A DNA stretch of 64,000 nt from Anabaena cylindrica PCC 7122 (GCF_000317695.1 NC_019771.1:5756001-5820000); one strand, 5' to 3'. Counted from the stretch's first letter, positions 43,086-52,573 are shown. Notes: generated by a model not told the origin, from the sequence alone. Translations and numbers: made by a program.

Positions 43086-45875
43086 ATGCTAAAACTATTG
43101 TTGGGCGATCCCAACGCTCGTAAGCTTAAAAAATACCAACCTTACATTACAGAAATTAACCTCTTAGAGGAAGAAATTCAGCCACTCTCTGATGAGGAGT
43201 TAAAAGGCAAAACTGTTGAGTTTAAACAACGGCTTGCCAAAGGTGAAACACTTGATGATATATTGCCTGAAGCTTTTGCTGTTGTCCGGGAAGCGGGACG
43301 GAGAGTATTAGGGTTGCGCCACTTTGATGTGCAACTATTAGGTGGTGTGATTCTGCATAGCGGACAAATCGCCGAAATGAAAACCGGTGAAGGTAAAACT
43401 TTGGTGGCTACTTTACCGAGTTATTTAAATGCCTTAACTGGTAAAGGTGTCCATGTCATTACCGTTAACGATTATCTGGCACGTCGGGACGCGGAATGGA
43501 TGGGGCAGGTACACCGATTCTTGGGATTAAGTGTAGGGCTAATTCAGTCCACTATGACTCCCAGTGAACGCCAAAAAAACTATCAGTGCGATATTACCTA
43601 TGTCACCAATAGCGAAGTAGGTTTCGACTATTTGCGGGATAATATGGCGACATCTATGGCTGATGTGGTACAACCGCCGTTTAATTATTGCGTTATTGAC
43701 GAGGTAGACTCGATTTTAGTGGATGAGGCGCGGACACCGCTGATTATTTCTGGACAGGTGGAAAGACCAACAGAAAAATACCTGCAAGCGGCAGAAATTG
43801 CTTTTACGCTGAAAAAAGATGAACATTATGAGGTGGATGAAAAGGCGCGTAACGTTCTTTTAAGCGATGAAGGTTTTGCAGAATCTGAAAATCTTTTGGG
43901 TGTGACAGATTTATTTGACCCGGAAGATCCTTGGGCGCATTTTATGTTTAATGCGATTAAGGCTAAGGAATTGTTTCTTAAGGATGTAAATTATATTGTC
44001 CGCAATGATGAAGTTGTGATTGTGGATGAATTTACAGGCCGGGTGCTGCCGGGACGACGTTGGAGTGATGGATTACACCAGGCAATTGAAGCGAAGGAAC
44101 ACGTAGAAATTCAGCCAGAAACCCAAACTTTGGCTACGATTACTTATCAAAACCTGTTTTTGCTGTATCCCAAGTTGGGGGGAATGACGGGAACTGCAAA
44201 AACGGAAGAAGTGGAGTTTGAGAAGATATACAAACTGGAAGTTGCGATTATTCCTACTAACCGCATTAGAAGACGGGAAGACCTGTCTGATATGGTGTTT
44301 AAGACGGAATTGGGTAAGTGGAGAGCGATCGCTCAAGAATGCGCCCAAATGCACGAAAATGGTAGACCTGTGTTAGTGGGTACAACCAGCGTCGAAAAAT
44401 CCGAACTTCTCAGCCGACTCCTCAAGGAAATAGAAATTCCCCACGAGTTACTTAACGCTAGACCAGAAAACGTGGAACGGGAAGCGGAAATTGTCGCCCA
44501 AGCCGGACGCAGAGGGGCTGTAACTATCGCCACCAACATGGCAGGACGAGGTACAGATATCATCCTCGGTGGTAACTCCGAATATATGGCGCGGTTGAAG
44601 CTACGGGAATACTTTATGCCCCGTATTGTCAGCCCAGAAGATGAAGATAGCTTCGGTATGCAAAGGGCTTCTGGGCTACCTATGGGTCATGGTAGTGGAC
44701 AAGGTTTTGCACCTGGTAAAAAGGTGAAAACTTGGCGGGCTTCCCCAGAAATTTTTCCCACTCAGTTGTCGAAGGAGACTGAACAGCTTTTAAAAGAAGC
44801 TGTAGAAGTAGCGGTGAAGGAATATGGTGAGCGCAGTTTACCAGAATTGGAAGCGGAAGATAAGGTAGCTGTAGCTGCGGAAAAAGCACCAATAGATGAT
44901 CCTGTTATTCAAAAATTGCGGGAAGCTTACCAACGCATTAAGCATGAGTATGAAGTATTCACCAGCACTGAACATGATGATGTGGTGAGTAGAGGCGGTT
45001 TGCACGTTATCGGCACAGAACGCCATGAGTCACGCCGGATTGATAACCAGTTGCGCGGAAGGGCTGGTAGACAAGGTGATCCAGGCACGACAAGATTCTT
45101 CCTTAGCTTAGAGGATAACCTATTAAGGATCTTTGGGGGCGATCGCGTCGCCGGCTTGATGAATGCTTTCCAAGTAGAGGAAGATATGCCTATTGAATCA
45201 GGTATGTTAACCCGCAGTTTGGAAGGCGCACAGAAAAAGGTCGAAACCTATTACTACGACATCCGTAAACAGGTGTTTGAGTATGACGAGGTAATGAATA
45301 ACCAACGTCGTGCTATTTATGCGGAACGTCGGCGGGTGCTAGAAGGTCAAGATTTGAAGGAACAGGTAATTAAATACGCTGAAAAAACGATGGATGACAT
45401 CGTTGATTATTACATCAACCCTGATTTACCTTCGGAAGAATGGGAATTAGAAAAATTGGTGGAGAAGGTGAAGGAGTTTGTTTACCTGTTGGCTGATATG
45501 CAGCCTAACCAATTAGAAGATATGGGAATGGGCGAAATTAAAGCTTTCCTCCATGAACAAGCGCGAATTGCCTATGATATGAAGGAAGCGCAAATTGACC
45601 AAATTCAACCGGGTTTGATGCGTCAAGCGGAACGGTTCTTTATTCTCCAACGCATAGATACTTTGTGGCGGGAACATCTGCAACAAATGGATGCTTTGCG
45701 TGAGTCGGTTGGTTTGCGTGGTTATGGTCAAAAAGACCCGTTGATTGAGTATAAGAGTGAGGGTTATGAGTTGTTCTTGGATATGATGGTGAATATCCGC
45801 CGTGATGTGGTTTATTCGCTGTTTATGTTCCAGCCTCAGCCTCAGCCTACTGTGCAGACTTCTGAGATGGTTTAA
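43086..45875 (+). CDS. secA: Preprotein translocase ATPase SecA
   Basis: SecA drives unfolded preproteins through SecYEG at the plasma and thylakoid membranes. All marks are present: MKTGEGKTLVATLPSYLNAL (Walker A), VIDEVDSILVDEARTPLI (DEAD-type), the GGMTGTAKTEEVEFEKIY junction, TIATNMAGRGTDIILGG and RGRAGRQGDPGTTRFFLSLE. At 929 residues it matches cyanobacterial SecA, and it lacks the zinc-binding SecB-docking tail, as expected for the group. The run before it (42809-43085) shows no gene. A terminator follows. Confidence 0.98.
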   Translation: MLKLLLGDPNARKLKKYQPYITEINLLEEEIQPLSDEELKGKTVEFKQRLAKGETLDDILPEAFAVVREAGRRVLGLRHFDVQLLGGVILHSGQIAEMKTGEGKTLVATLPSYLNALTGKGVHVITVNDYLARRDAEWMGQVHRFLGLSVGLIQSTMTPSERQKNYQCDITYVTNSEVGFDYLRDNMATSMADVVQPPFNYCVIDEVDSILVDEARTPLIISGQVERPTEKYLQAAEIAFTLKKDEHYEVDEKARNVLLSDEGFAESENLLGVTDLFDPEDPWAHFMFNAIKAKELFLKDVNYIVRNDEVVIVDEFTGRVLPGRRWSDGLHQAIEAKEHVEIQPETQTLATITYQNLFLLYPKLGGMTGTAKTEEVEFEKIYKLEVAIIPTNRIRRREDLSDMVFKTELGKWRAIAQECAQMHENGRPVLVGTTSVEKSELLSRLLKEIEIPHELLNARPENVEREAEIVAQAGRRGAVTIATNMAGRGTDIILGGNSEYMARLKLREYFMPRIVSPEDEDSFGMQRASGLPMGHGSGQGFAPGKKVKTWRASPEIFPTQLSKETEQLLKEAVEVAVKEYGERSLPELEAEDKVAVAAEKAPIDDPVIQKLREAYQRIKHEYEVFTSTEHDDVVSRGGLHVIGTERHESRRIDNQLRGRAGRQGDPGTTRFFLSLEDNLLRIFGGDRVAGLMNAFQVEEDMPIESGMLTRSLEGAQKKVETYYYDIRKQVFEYDEVMNNQRRAIYAERRRVLEGQDLKEQVIKYAEKTMDDIVDYYINPDLPSEEWELEKLVEKVKEFVYLLADMQPNQLEDMGMGEIKAFLHEQARIAYDMKEAQIDQIQPGLMRQAERFFILQRIDTLWREHLQQMDALRESVGLRGYGQKDPLIEYKSEGYELFLDMMVNIRRDVVYSLFMFQPQPQPTVQTSEMV

Positions 45876-45903
45876 GATTTTTTTCACGCAGAGACAAGAG
45901 AGG

Positions 45904-45935
45904 CGCAGAGAGTTTTCTCTGCGTCTTTATTTTAT
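45904..45935 (+). terminator. Intrinsic terminator of secA
   Basis: CGCAGAGA (45904-45911) pairs with TCTCTGCG (45916-45923) around a 4-nt loop and is followed by TCTTTATTTTAT. It is about 28 bases past the stop. Confidence 0.8.
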
Positions 45936-45997
45936 GTAATTAGCGTATTTGAGTTAGGATAATAGGCATTCAATTAGGAAAAATCTACTTAGTAAAT

Positions 45998-46624
45998 ATG
46001 TTTAATAACGCATTGAGAACAGTACCTGGATTTAAAAAAATTAGAGCATCTTTAGATTTTCTGTTGAATAACAATAATCAATCCACACACTGGGGTAGAG
46101 TTGTGATGCAACAAGAGACTGAAAAGCTTGTGGAAAGTTTACAGCCCAATCAATTAAAAGTTTTAGAAATATCAGGTAATTATTGGCAGAAAACTGAATT
46201 TAAGGAATATAAGACAGTTGAGTATCCTGAATACGATATTTGCGAAATGGTTCTACCAGAAACTTTTGATTTAATTATTGCTGATCAAGTATTTGAACAT
46301 TTGCTTTGGCCTTATCGTGCAGCTAAAAATGTGTATCAAATGCTGAATCCTGGAGGATATTTTCTCCTATCTACACCATTTTTAATTCGTATCCATGACT
46401 ATCCTATTGATTGCAGTCGCTGGACAGAAACAGGATTAAAATATTTTTTAGCAGAATGCGGATTTCCTTTAGAAAATACAAAAACAGGTTCATGGGGAAA
46501 TCGCGCTTGCATTCAAGCAAACTGGCATGAATGGGCTATTTATCGTCCAATTTTATTGCAGTCATTAAAAAATGAGCCTGATTTTCCTTTTTGCGTTTGG
46601 GCATTAGCACAAAAACAAACATAA
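45998..46624 (+). CDS. SAM-dependent methyltransferase (type 11-like), 208 aa
   Basis: The Rossmann core is present in shortened form: LKVLEISGNYWQ in place of the usual glycine-rich loop, then ETFDLIIADQVFEHLLWPYR, KNVYQMLNPGGYFLLSTPFL and the substrate-side CSRWTETGLKYFLAECGF. The pattern is typical of small methyltransferases in cell-surface or natural-product gene sets. No such genes adjoin it. The loss of canonical motif I glycines may reduce SAM binding. Confidence 0.8.
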   Translation: MFNNALRTVPGFKKIRASLDFLLNNNNQSTHWGRVVMQQETEKLVESLQPNQLKVLEISGNYWQKTEFKEYKTVEYPEYDICEMVLPETFDLIIADQVFEHLLWPYRAAKNVYQMLNPGGYFLLSTPFLIRIHDYPIDCSRWTETGLKYFLAECGFPLENTKTGSWGNRACIQANWHEWAIYRPILLQSLKNEPDFPFCVWALAQKQT

Positions 46625-46697
46625 AAATTAAATATTAAAGATGTTTTTTATCATATAAGTTGACGTAAGAACACGAAGTTAAGAGATTTGAGGTTAA

Positions 46698-47021
46698 TCA
46701 TTCAGCAAACATTTCAGCTAAGATATCCATAACTGTTTTTTGCTCTTCTGCACTAATTTGACCAAGAAATTTGACTAATCGAGTTTTATCTACTGTGCGA
46801 ATTTGGTCAAGTACAATTTGTCCATCTTGTCCTTGAAATTGACAAGTTACTCTTGTCGGTTATGGTTGCCCTTTTGTTGTCATTGGTGCCACTATGACGG
46901 TAGCAATATGGTGGTTAATTTCGTTGGGTGAAATTATTAAACAGGGGCGTGTTTTTTTTATTTCACTGCCAATGGTAGGGTCAACATTAATTAGGAAAAC
47001 ATCAAATCTGTTGACTACCAT
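46698..47021 (-). pseudogene. mazF: MazF/PemK-type toxin with a single nonsense codon
   Basis: Translation from ATG 47021 gives MVVNRFDVFLINVDPTIGSE, IKKTRPCLIISPNEINHHIA, TVIVAPMTTKGQP, then TAA (46860-46862), then PTRVTCQFQGQDGQIVLDQI, RTVDKTRLVKFLGQIS and a proper stop at 46698. The frame is otherwise intact, so a single base change (most likely Tyr to stop at codon 54) disables an RNA-cleaving toxin. It overlaps mazE by seven bases in the usual operon order. A sequencing error at this base cannot be excluded. Confidence 0.8.
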
Positions 47022-47275
47022 TGCCATTCAGCTTTATCCCATTCTGTTGTATTGATGTCATCTAATAAGATATCATCGCGGTTTTCTGCCATTTCTATAA
47101 ATGCTTTTTCCCAATCTTTTCTTGCTTGTTCAACTGGGCGAATAATGAGATGATTTTCTTGAACTTCTATTTCTACTTCTGATTTAATTCCGCTTTGTTC
47201 TAATAGGGTTTTGGAGATGCGTAAACCTTGGAAGTTACCGATTTTGACTATTCTGGTTTTGATTGATGTATCCAT
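47015..47275 (-). CDS. mazE: MazE-type antitoxin, 86 aa
   Basis: MDTSIKTRIVKIGNFQGLRI, SKTLLEQSGIKSEVEIEVQE and NHLIIRP form the AbrB/MazE swapped-hairpin DNA-binding domain; the acidic, Trp-rich tail (DDINTTEWDKAEWQW) is the toxin-wrapping part. The frame is full length although its toxin partner carries a stop codon, so the antitoxin may persist as an orphan repressor. Confidence 0.88.
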   Translation of the reverse strand: MDTSIKTRIVKIGNFQGLRISKTLLEQSGIKSEVEIEVQENHLIIRPVEQARKDWEKAFIEMAENRDDILLDDINTTEWDKAEWQW

Positions 47276-47455
47276 TTTTTGTGTTTGGGAATAGGTGGTA
47301 TTTACATTGTAATTACAAGGATGGGGATAGTCAAGTGTAAAGCTAAAAGTAAGGGTTTAAATCTCTGAGATAGGTTAAGACTTGTTTCAAGTTGCATGAT
47401 TATATTTCATGTTGTATTATGTATCTATTCTAGTTTGAATCTAAATTTCTTAATA

Positions 47456-49648
47456 ATGCGTATTACTAGACTGGAAATCAAAAATTTTCGTGCCATAACA
47501 TCTTTGAAATTAACAGATTTGGGTGATGTTGTTGTGATTGCCGGTCCTAATGGTAGCGGGAAGTCTTGTATATTTGATGCAATTAGACTATTAAAGTCAG
47601 CCTATGGAGGTTATCAGGATAATGAATGGCAGCAATGGTTTAATGAGTTTCTACTTAATTGGAATCAGAGATCAGCTAATATATCATCTATATTTCAAGA
47701 TCCAAATAAACCTATAGAAATAAATGCAGAGTTTTTATTTACTGACCAAGAAAAACAACACATTTTACATGAATTGGCTTCATTAAGCGGATCACAACAA
47801 AAAAAGCTTATTTCTGAATATACAACAAATCAAATTAGAGAAAATAATCAAAATTGGGATAGTTTTACAAGTCCACAAAATCCACAATATTTATTTAGTA
47901 CAACATCCTTATCATTAGCAACTCCATTTTATGAAAATAATCAACAATTGCTTGATTCTAATTTAGTTAAAGTCTCATATTTTGAAAATGAATTAAATCA
48001 GAATTATTATGCTGGTTCTATTAAACTATGGTCTGATCGTAAACGTGAACTAGAAATATTGCCATCACCAGTACTAAGTCTTGTTTTTAGTCTTTATGAT
48101 CCGCAAAAAATTGGTATTATTGATTACCATAGCGCAAATCGAGTTTATTCTCGTGAGCAAGTTGGTGGTATTAACCTAAAGACTGATTCAACAGAAAACC
48201 AATTACGGCAATCTGCTCTATATAATCATACAAACAAATATTCAAACCTGAAAACAGCTATTGCTTCTAGTTATCTACGTCAGCTTATTAGAGAAAAATC
48301 TGGATCATCTAGCAATGAAACTGATAAAATAACTGATACTTTGAAGGAATTATTTACAACTTTCTTTCCAGGTAAAGAATTTTTGGGACCACAACCTAAA
48401 TCTGATGGAAGCATATCATTTGATGTCAAAACTTTCTCTGGAGCGATACATGATATAAATGAATTAAGTTCGGGAGAAAAAGAAGTTCTTTATGGATATT
48501 TACGTTTATGGAATACCGCTCCTAAAAATTCTGTACTATTAATTGATGAACCAGAACTACACCTTAATCCTCGTTTGGTAAGTTGTCTAGCTAACTTCTA
48601 TCATCAACATTTAGGTGAACCATTAGGAAATCAGTTATGGTTAGTTACACACTCTGACACTCTTATTAGAGAAGCAGTTGGAGTCAAAAATTTTCAAGTA
48701 TTTCATCTAGAACCGTCTAGCAAATTAACTTGTGAAAATCAAGCTATAGAAGTTAAAGCAAATAATGATATTGAAAGGTTAATTATTAGTCTTGTTGGGG
48801 ATTTAGCAATTTACCATCCGGGAAAAAAGATTGTAATTCTTGAAGGTGGGGGTGATACTGACTTTGATAAACGAATGGTAAGTAAACTATTCCCAGAATT
48901 TGCAGCTAAAGTTAATATCATATCAGGTAGTAGTAATGAACAAGTAAAAAATGCTTACAAAATTCTAGAGCAAGCCAAACAGGATGGTTATATACGTGAA
49001 AAATTCTATGCAATAACTGATGGTGATTTAAAGATTTTAAATTCGGATAAACAATCCAGTAATTTAACATCTAATCGCCATTGGGATGTATATCACATTG
49101 AGAATTATCTACTTGAATCACGTTTTATCCTCAAAGTTCTTCAAGATATGAATGCCCCTAGTCGAGATTATTCTGAAGAGAAGATTGATGAGGAGCTTAA
49201 GAAATTGGCACTGAATTCGATTACATCTTTAGTTAAACAAAAACTTTATAATTATGTATATGGTTTGTTAACATTAAAAGAAAATAATCTGGGTTTTAAT
49301 CCAAGTATTCAATCACTAGGTTCTGAATTTGCAAAAGTAGTAGATAGATATTATAAACGCATCAGTCAATTAGCTGAAAATGAGCTTTCTTCTGATAAAC
49401 TTATTGAACTTGAAAAACAGTACCATGCTAAGATAATTAAGTCTTTAGAAGATGATACTTGGCGTAAAATAGTTCCTGGTAGAGATGTATTAAAACTATT
49501 CACTGACAAATTTGTTTCTAGTATTGATGCAAAGAGTAGTTCTGTAAAATATGAAATATTCAGGAATTTTATTTTAGCGAGAATGAGTGATGCTAATTGT
49601 CAGCCTGTATGCATGAAAAAAATACTTGACGACATAATTGCTGATTAA
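47456..49648 (+). CDS. OLD/PARIS-like AAA ATPase fused to a TOPRIM/DUF4435-type domain, 730 aa
   Basis: ATG 47456 (MRITRLEIKNFRAITSLKL) is preferred to an in-frame start 20 codons earlier with a hydrophobic extension. The ATPase has Walker A GPNGSGKS (30-37), signature ELSSGEKEV (about 336), Walker B SVLLIDEPELHLNP (about 358) and switch VTHSDT. From about 455, VILEGGGDTDFDKRMV gives the first acidic TOPRIM residue, YAITDGD the acidic pair, and VYHIENYLLESRFI the DUF4435-like helix. The same ATPase-plus-TOPRIM design occurs in OLD nucleases, Gabija GajA and PARIS (AriA plus AriB, sometimes fused). It is therefore a probable phage-defence nuclease or tRNase. A small HTH gene follows. Confidence 0.85.
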   Translation: MRITRLEIKNFRAITSLKLTDLGDVVVIAGPNGSGKSCIFDAIRLLKSAYGGYQDNEWQQWFNEFLLNWNQRSANISSIFQDPNKPIEINAEFLFTDQEKQHILHELASLSGSQQKKLISEYTTNQIRENNQNWDSFTSPQNPQYLFSTTSLSLATPFYENNQQLLDSNLVKVSYFENELNQNYYAGSIKLWSDRKRELEILPSPVLSLVFSLYDPQKIGIIDYHSANRVYSREQVGGINLKTDSTENQLRQSALYNHTNKYSNLKTAIASSYLRQLIREKSGSSSNETDKITDTLKELFTTFFPGKEFLGPQPKSDGSISFDVKTFSGAIHDINELSSGEKEVLYGYLRLWNTAPKNSVLLIDEPELHLNPRLVSCLANFYHQHLGEPLGNQLWLVTHSDTLIREAVGVKNFQVFHLEPSSKLTCENQAIEVKANNDIERLIISLVGDLAIYHPGKKIVILEGGGDTDFDKRMVSKLFPEFAAKVNIISGSSNEQVKNAYKILEQAKQDGYIREKFYAITDGDLKILNSDKQSSNLTSNRHWDVYHIENYLLESRFILKVLQDMNAPSRDYSEEKIDEELKKLALNSITSLVKQKLYNYVYGLLTLKENNLGFNPSIQSLGSEFAKVVDRYYKRISQLAENELSSDKLIELEKQYHAKIIKSLEDDTWRKIVPGRDVLKLFTDKFVSSIDAKSSSVKYEIFRNFILARMSDANCQPVCMKKILDDIIAD

Positions 49649-49705
49649 TAAAAAATTGACGTTTTCAACATTAATACTTCAAGAACACTGACAAAATAAA
49701 TAACA

Positions 49706-50023
49706 ATGACAGACTATATTCGTATGAAAACCAGCAGCGGTAATGTATTCGCTGATTTAGGTTTACCCAACCCAGATGAAATGCTAGTAAAAGCAGAATT
49801 AGCTCGTAAAATTAGTAATGCTATCACTGCTCGTCATATCACCCAAGCAGAAGCAGCTGAATTATTAGGAATTGATCAACCAAAAGTTTCGGCTTTAATG
49901 AGAGGAAGACTTACAGGTTTTTCTCTAGAAAGAATGTTTAGATTTCTCAATACATTGGGAATTGATGTTGAAATTACAGTCAAACCTACATCTAAAAATA
50001 ATGCACGGATAACTGTAGTTTAA
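49706..50023 (+). CDS. XRE-family antitoxin/regulator (HigA-like), 105 aa
   Basis: The start SSGNVFADLGLPNPDEMLVK is the standard head of HigA-type antitoxins; the helix-turn-helix is ITQAEAAELLGIDQPKVSAL with MRGRLTGFSLERMFRFL. It normally follows a HigB/RelE toxin, but here the gene before it is the AAA-TOPRIM protein, 57 bases upstream on the same strand. It may be a leftover antitoxin or a repressor of the defence gene. Confidence 0.85.
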   Translation: MTDYIRMKTSSGNVFADLGLPNPDEMLVKAELARKISNAITARHITQAEAAELLGIDQPKVSALMRGRLTGFSLERMFRFLNTLGIDVEITVKPTSKNNARITVV

Positions 50024-50062
50024 TTTGTGCTTCTGAAAATTCAAAATTCAAGGAAGAAATAT

Positions 50063-50239
50063 ATGACTACTTTAGTGAAAGAATTATTAAACACATTTGA
50101 TAGTTTACCAGAATCAGAAAGACTAGAAATAGCTGTGGTAATTTTGAAACGGGTTACAAATTTAGAATTTCCACCTTTATCAAATGAAGATTTAGTGTGG
50201 AATGCTGAAGAAATTTTTTTGGAATTAGATGAATACTAA
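50063..50239 (+). CDS. Small antitoxin-like helical protein, 58 aa
   Basis: The ATG at 50063 follows AAGGAAG and is preferred to a TTG 12 codons upstream. The product MTTLVKELLNTFDSLPESER goes on to LEIAVVILKRVTNLEFPPLS and NEDLVWNAEEIFLELDEY. This helical form with an acidic end is common for antitoxins of small TA pairs. The following gene is a broken UPF0175 copy, so a direct toxin partner is not seen. Confidence 0.6.
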   Translation: MTTLVKELLNTFDSLPESERLEIAVVILKRVTNLEFPPLSNEDLVWNAEEIFLELDEY

Positions 50240-50256
50240 ACATATAGTAACAGCTT

Positions 50257-50496
50257 ATGACTTCCATTAATTTACAATTATCATCTGATTTAATTAATGA
50301 AGGTGAGCAAGCTATTCGTCAAGAATTGGCTTTACAATTGTATGACCAAAATATCTTTAATTTTGGTCAAGCACGACGTTTAGCTAATTTATCTGTTTAG
50401 GAATTTCAGCAACTTTTAGGAACAAGGAAAATTGAACGACATTATAGTGAAGTTGATTTATTAGAAGATGTAAATACTATTCAAGAAGGTTTTTAA
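50257..50496 (+). pseudogene. UPF0175-family antitoxin with an internal stop
   Basis: MTSINLQLSSDLINEGEQAI, RQELALQLYDQNIFNFGQAR, RLANLSV, TAG (50398-50400), EFQQLLGTRKIERHYSEVDL, LEDVNTIQEGF and TAA. The stop falls where UPF0175 proteins have Trp (SVWEFQ). One point change (TGG to TAG) accounts for the break. Confidence 0.75.
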
Positions 50497-50501
50497 GAAT
50501 T

Positions 50502-50642
50502 GTGACTGTTATTTGCAACGCTACACCTTTGATTAATTTTTCTGCTATTAATTGTCTGGATATTTTACAAGAAAGGAATGGTGAAGTAAAAAATCATCTG
50601 CGTTTATCTGCGTTTAATTATTACAGCTTGCACCTTATTTGA
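50502..50642 (+). pseudogene. DUF3368 (PIN-like) toxin, truncated
   Basis: From GTG 50502: VTVICNATPLINFSAINCLD, ILQERNGEVKNHLRLSAFNY, then stop at 50642. The first 25 residues fit DUF3368 toxins, the normal partners of UPF0175 antitoxins; the rest is a tail read from a repeat (ATCTGCGTTT twice, 50596-50615). With the broken antitoxin above, the whole module is dead. Confidence 0.65.
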
Positions 50643-50660
50643 ATAGTAATTGCTATATAA

Positions 50661-50993
50661 ATGAAAAAGCTATTATTCCTCTGTAGCCAAAATAAACTGC
50701 GTAGTCCTACCGCTGAAGCTGTGTTTTCAGAATATCCAGGACTAGAGGTAGAATCTGCTGGTTTGGACAGAACAGCCGATAACCCAGTTTCTACAGAATC
50801 TATTAACTGGGCTGATATTATTTTTGTAATGGAAAAATCCCACAAAAGCAAGCTATCTAAGAATTTTCAGCCATTTCTCAAGGGTAAAAGGGTGATCTGT
50901 TTAGACATTCCCGATGAGTATGAATATATGGAACTTGCTTTAATTGAGTTGTTACAACAGAAAGTTCTGCCGCTATTGGGAACATTTAGTTGA
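50661..50993 (+). CDS. Low-molecular-weight protein tyrosine phosphatase-like, 110 aa
   Basis: The N-terminus KKLLFLCSQNKLRSPTAEAV holds the phosphate loop C-x5-R (CSQNKLRS). DNPVSTESINWADIIFVMEK is the second family block, and the expected acid loop appears as VICLDIPDEYEYME. It is shorter than classical LMW-PTPs (about 150 residues) and belongs to a compact cyanobacterial branch. Target proteins are unknown. Confidence 0.85.
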   Translation: MKKLLFLCSQNKLRSPTAEAVFSEYPGLEVESAGLDRTADNPVSTESINWADIIFVMEKSHKSKLSKNFQPFLKGKRVICLDIPDEYEYMELALIELLQQKVLPLLGTFS

Positions 50994-51306
50994 AATATCT
51001 ACTGAAAGCTGCTTTGCTGCTTGATAAAAAGATACTTGTAAGTATTGCAATCCCGATATTTTATCCACTACCAGCAGCAAATCACTCAAACTAAATTTTA
51101 TACTACTATACATTTGTATATATTTGTACATGAAAATATGTATTTCTGCCAGAAATATATATTTTCTCTCCACAAGTTTTGCACAATAATGGTCTAAATT
51201 TAGAACCATCAGGGTGATAGGACGATGCCTGTGACAAAACTGTCAGTGCTTCTCCTTGTCCTGAGTTCATCTAAAAATTATGTAAAAATAACTTCTAAGT
51301 AGATCT
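50994..51306. other. Intergenic region before the signalling island
   Basis: About 310 bases, AT-rich, with GTATATATTTGTACATG around 51116-51132 but no clear operator or terminator. It should contain the promoter of the PatA-like gene. Confidence 0.4.
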
Positions 51307-52536
51307 ATGAATAATCTAAAATCTATGGAAACTAAACTACTCTTTCAAGAATTTCAAATCTGTACACAACTGCAATACAACGGACAGTTAAAAATTCAAA
51401 CCTTACAAGGAAAAAGTTGGATTTTCTATTACAGTCTGGGACAGTTAGTTTGGGCAACAGGAGGGATTCACCCCTCTCGTCGATTACGTAGAAATATCGC
51501 TCAATTCTGTCCTCAGATTGATACTAATAAATTATTTTTAAATTCTGAAGATACCTCACTAGATTACTGGGATTATCAACTTTTAGAAAACTTACATCAA
51601 GACCAGAAAATCCAACTAAATCAAATTAATGCTATTGCCGAAAGTACTATATCAGAACTTTTGTTTGATTTAGTTCAGCAGGCAAATTTCAACTCTTTTA
51701 ATTGTGAACGTAATCAAGAGGTAATACTACGACTACAAACTTCTTCCACTAATGCAAATATGTTTCTCCAGCAAATGCAAAACTGCTGGAATAATTGGTC
51801 ACAAGCTGGTTTAGCAAGCTTGTCTCCTGACTTGGCACCAGTTCTACTAAAACCAGAAAAACTCCGGCAGCAAGTTAGCCCAAATGTCTACAAAAACTTT
51901 GAGAACTTAATCAACGGTAAACATACTCTGTGGGATTTAGCCGTCAAAATGAAACAGAGTGTATTATCAGTTTCTCGTTCATTATTACCCTATATTCAGC
52001 AAGGAATCACAAAACTTGTAGAAGTTCCTGATTTACCATTAGCAGTTGCAAGAGTTAAAAATAGCCATATGATTACACGCATTAATAGTGGGAACATTCC
52101 TCTCATTGCTTGTGTAGATGATAGCCCTCAAGTTTGTCAAATTCTAGAGCGCATCATTACCTCAAATGGAATGAGGTTTCTCAAGATTCAAGATCCTCTG
52201 CAAGCTTTACCGATTCTGATTCAAAATAAACCAGACTTGATTTTCTTAGATTTGATGATGCCAGGTATGAATGGTTACGAACTTTGCACTAGTTTGCGAC
52301 GCACTACCACTTTCGCCAACACACCACTAGCTATTTTAACAGGAAGTAATGGTGCTTTTGATAGAGCTAGAGCTAAGGTATTTGGTGCTACAGATTTTAT
52401 TAATAAACCTATATCAATTGATAAAATTTGGAGCATAGTAGATAAATATTTAAGCACTGCACCCAAAAATGTGCATCTATCCAATTCCTGCTTCCTCCCT
52501 TCTGTAAATGACGAATCTTTATGCACATCTAGTTAA
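51307..52536 (+). CDS. PatA-like response regulator (DUF4388-type N-domain plus REC), 409 aa
   Basis: The N-terminal about 110 residues (FQEFQICTQLQYNGQLKIQT, WIFYYSLGQLVWATGGIHPS, RRLRRNIAQFCPQ) form the PATAN/DUF4388-type domain of PatA proteins. A helical middle follows, then a receiver from about 265: LIACVDDSPQVCQIL, phosphoacceptor Asp in LIFLDLMMPGMNGYE and FINKPIS. PatA of Anabaena affects heterocyst position; paralogues (for example PixG, HmpR-like) act in phototaxis or motility. With histidine kinases nearby it may receive their phosphate. Confidence 0.9.
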   Translation: MNNLKSMETKLLFQEFQICTQLQYNGQLKIQTLQGKSWIFYYSLGQLVWATGGIHPSRRLRRNIAQFCPQIDTNKLFLNSEDTSLDYWDYQLLENLHQDQKIQLNQINAIAESTISELLFDLVQQANFNSFNCERNQEVILRLQTSSTNANMFLQQMQNCWNNWSQAGLASLSPDLAPVLLKPEKLRQQVSPNVYKNFENLINGKHTLWDLAVKMKQSVLSVSRSLLPYIQQGITKLVEVPDLPLAVARVKNSHMITRINSGNIPLIACVDDSPQVCQILERIITSNGMRFLKIQDPLQALPILIQNKPDLIFLDLMMPGMNGYELCTSLRRTTTFANTPLAILTGSNGAFDRARAKVFGATDFINKPISIDKIWSIVDKYLSTAPKNVHLSNSCFLPSVNDESLCTSS

Positions 52537-52573
52537 TACAAAATTGCTATCAATCTGGATTTCTATAGTGATG

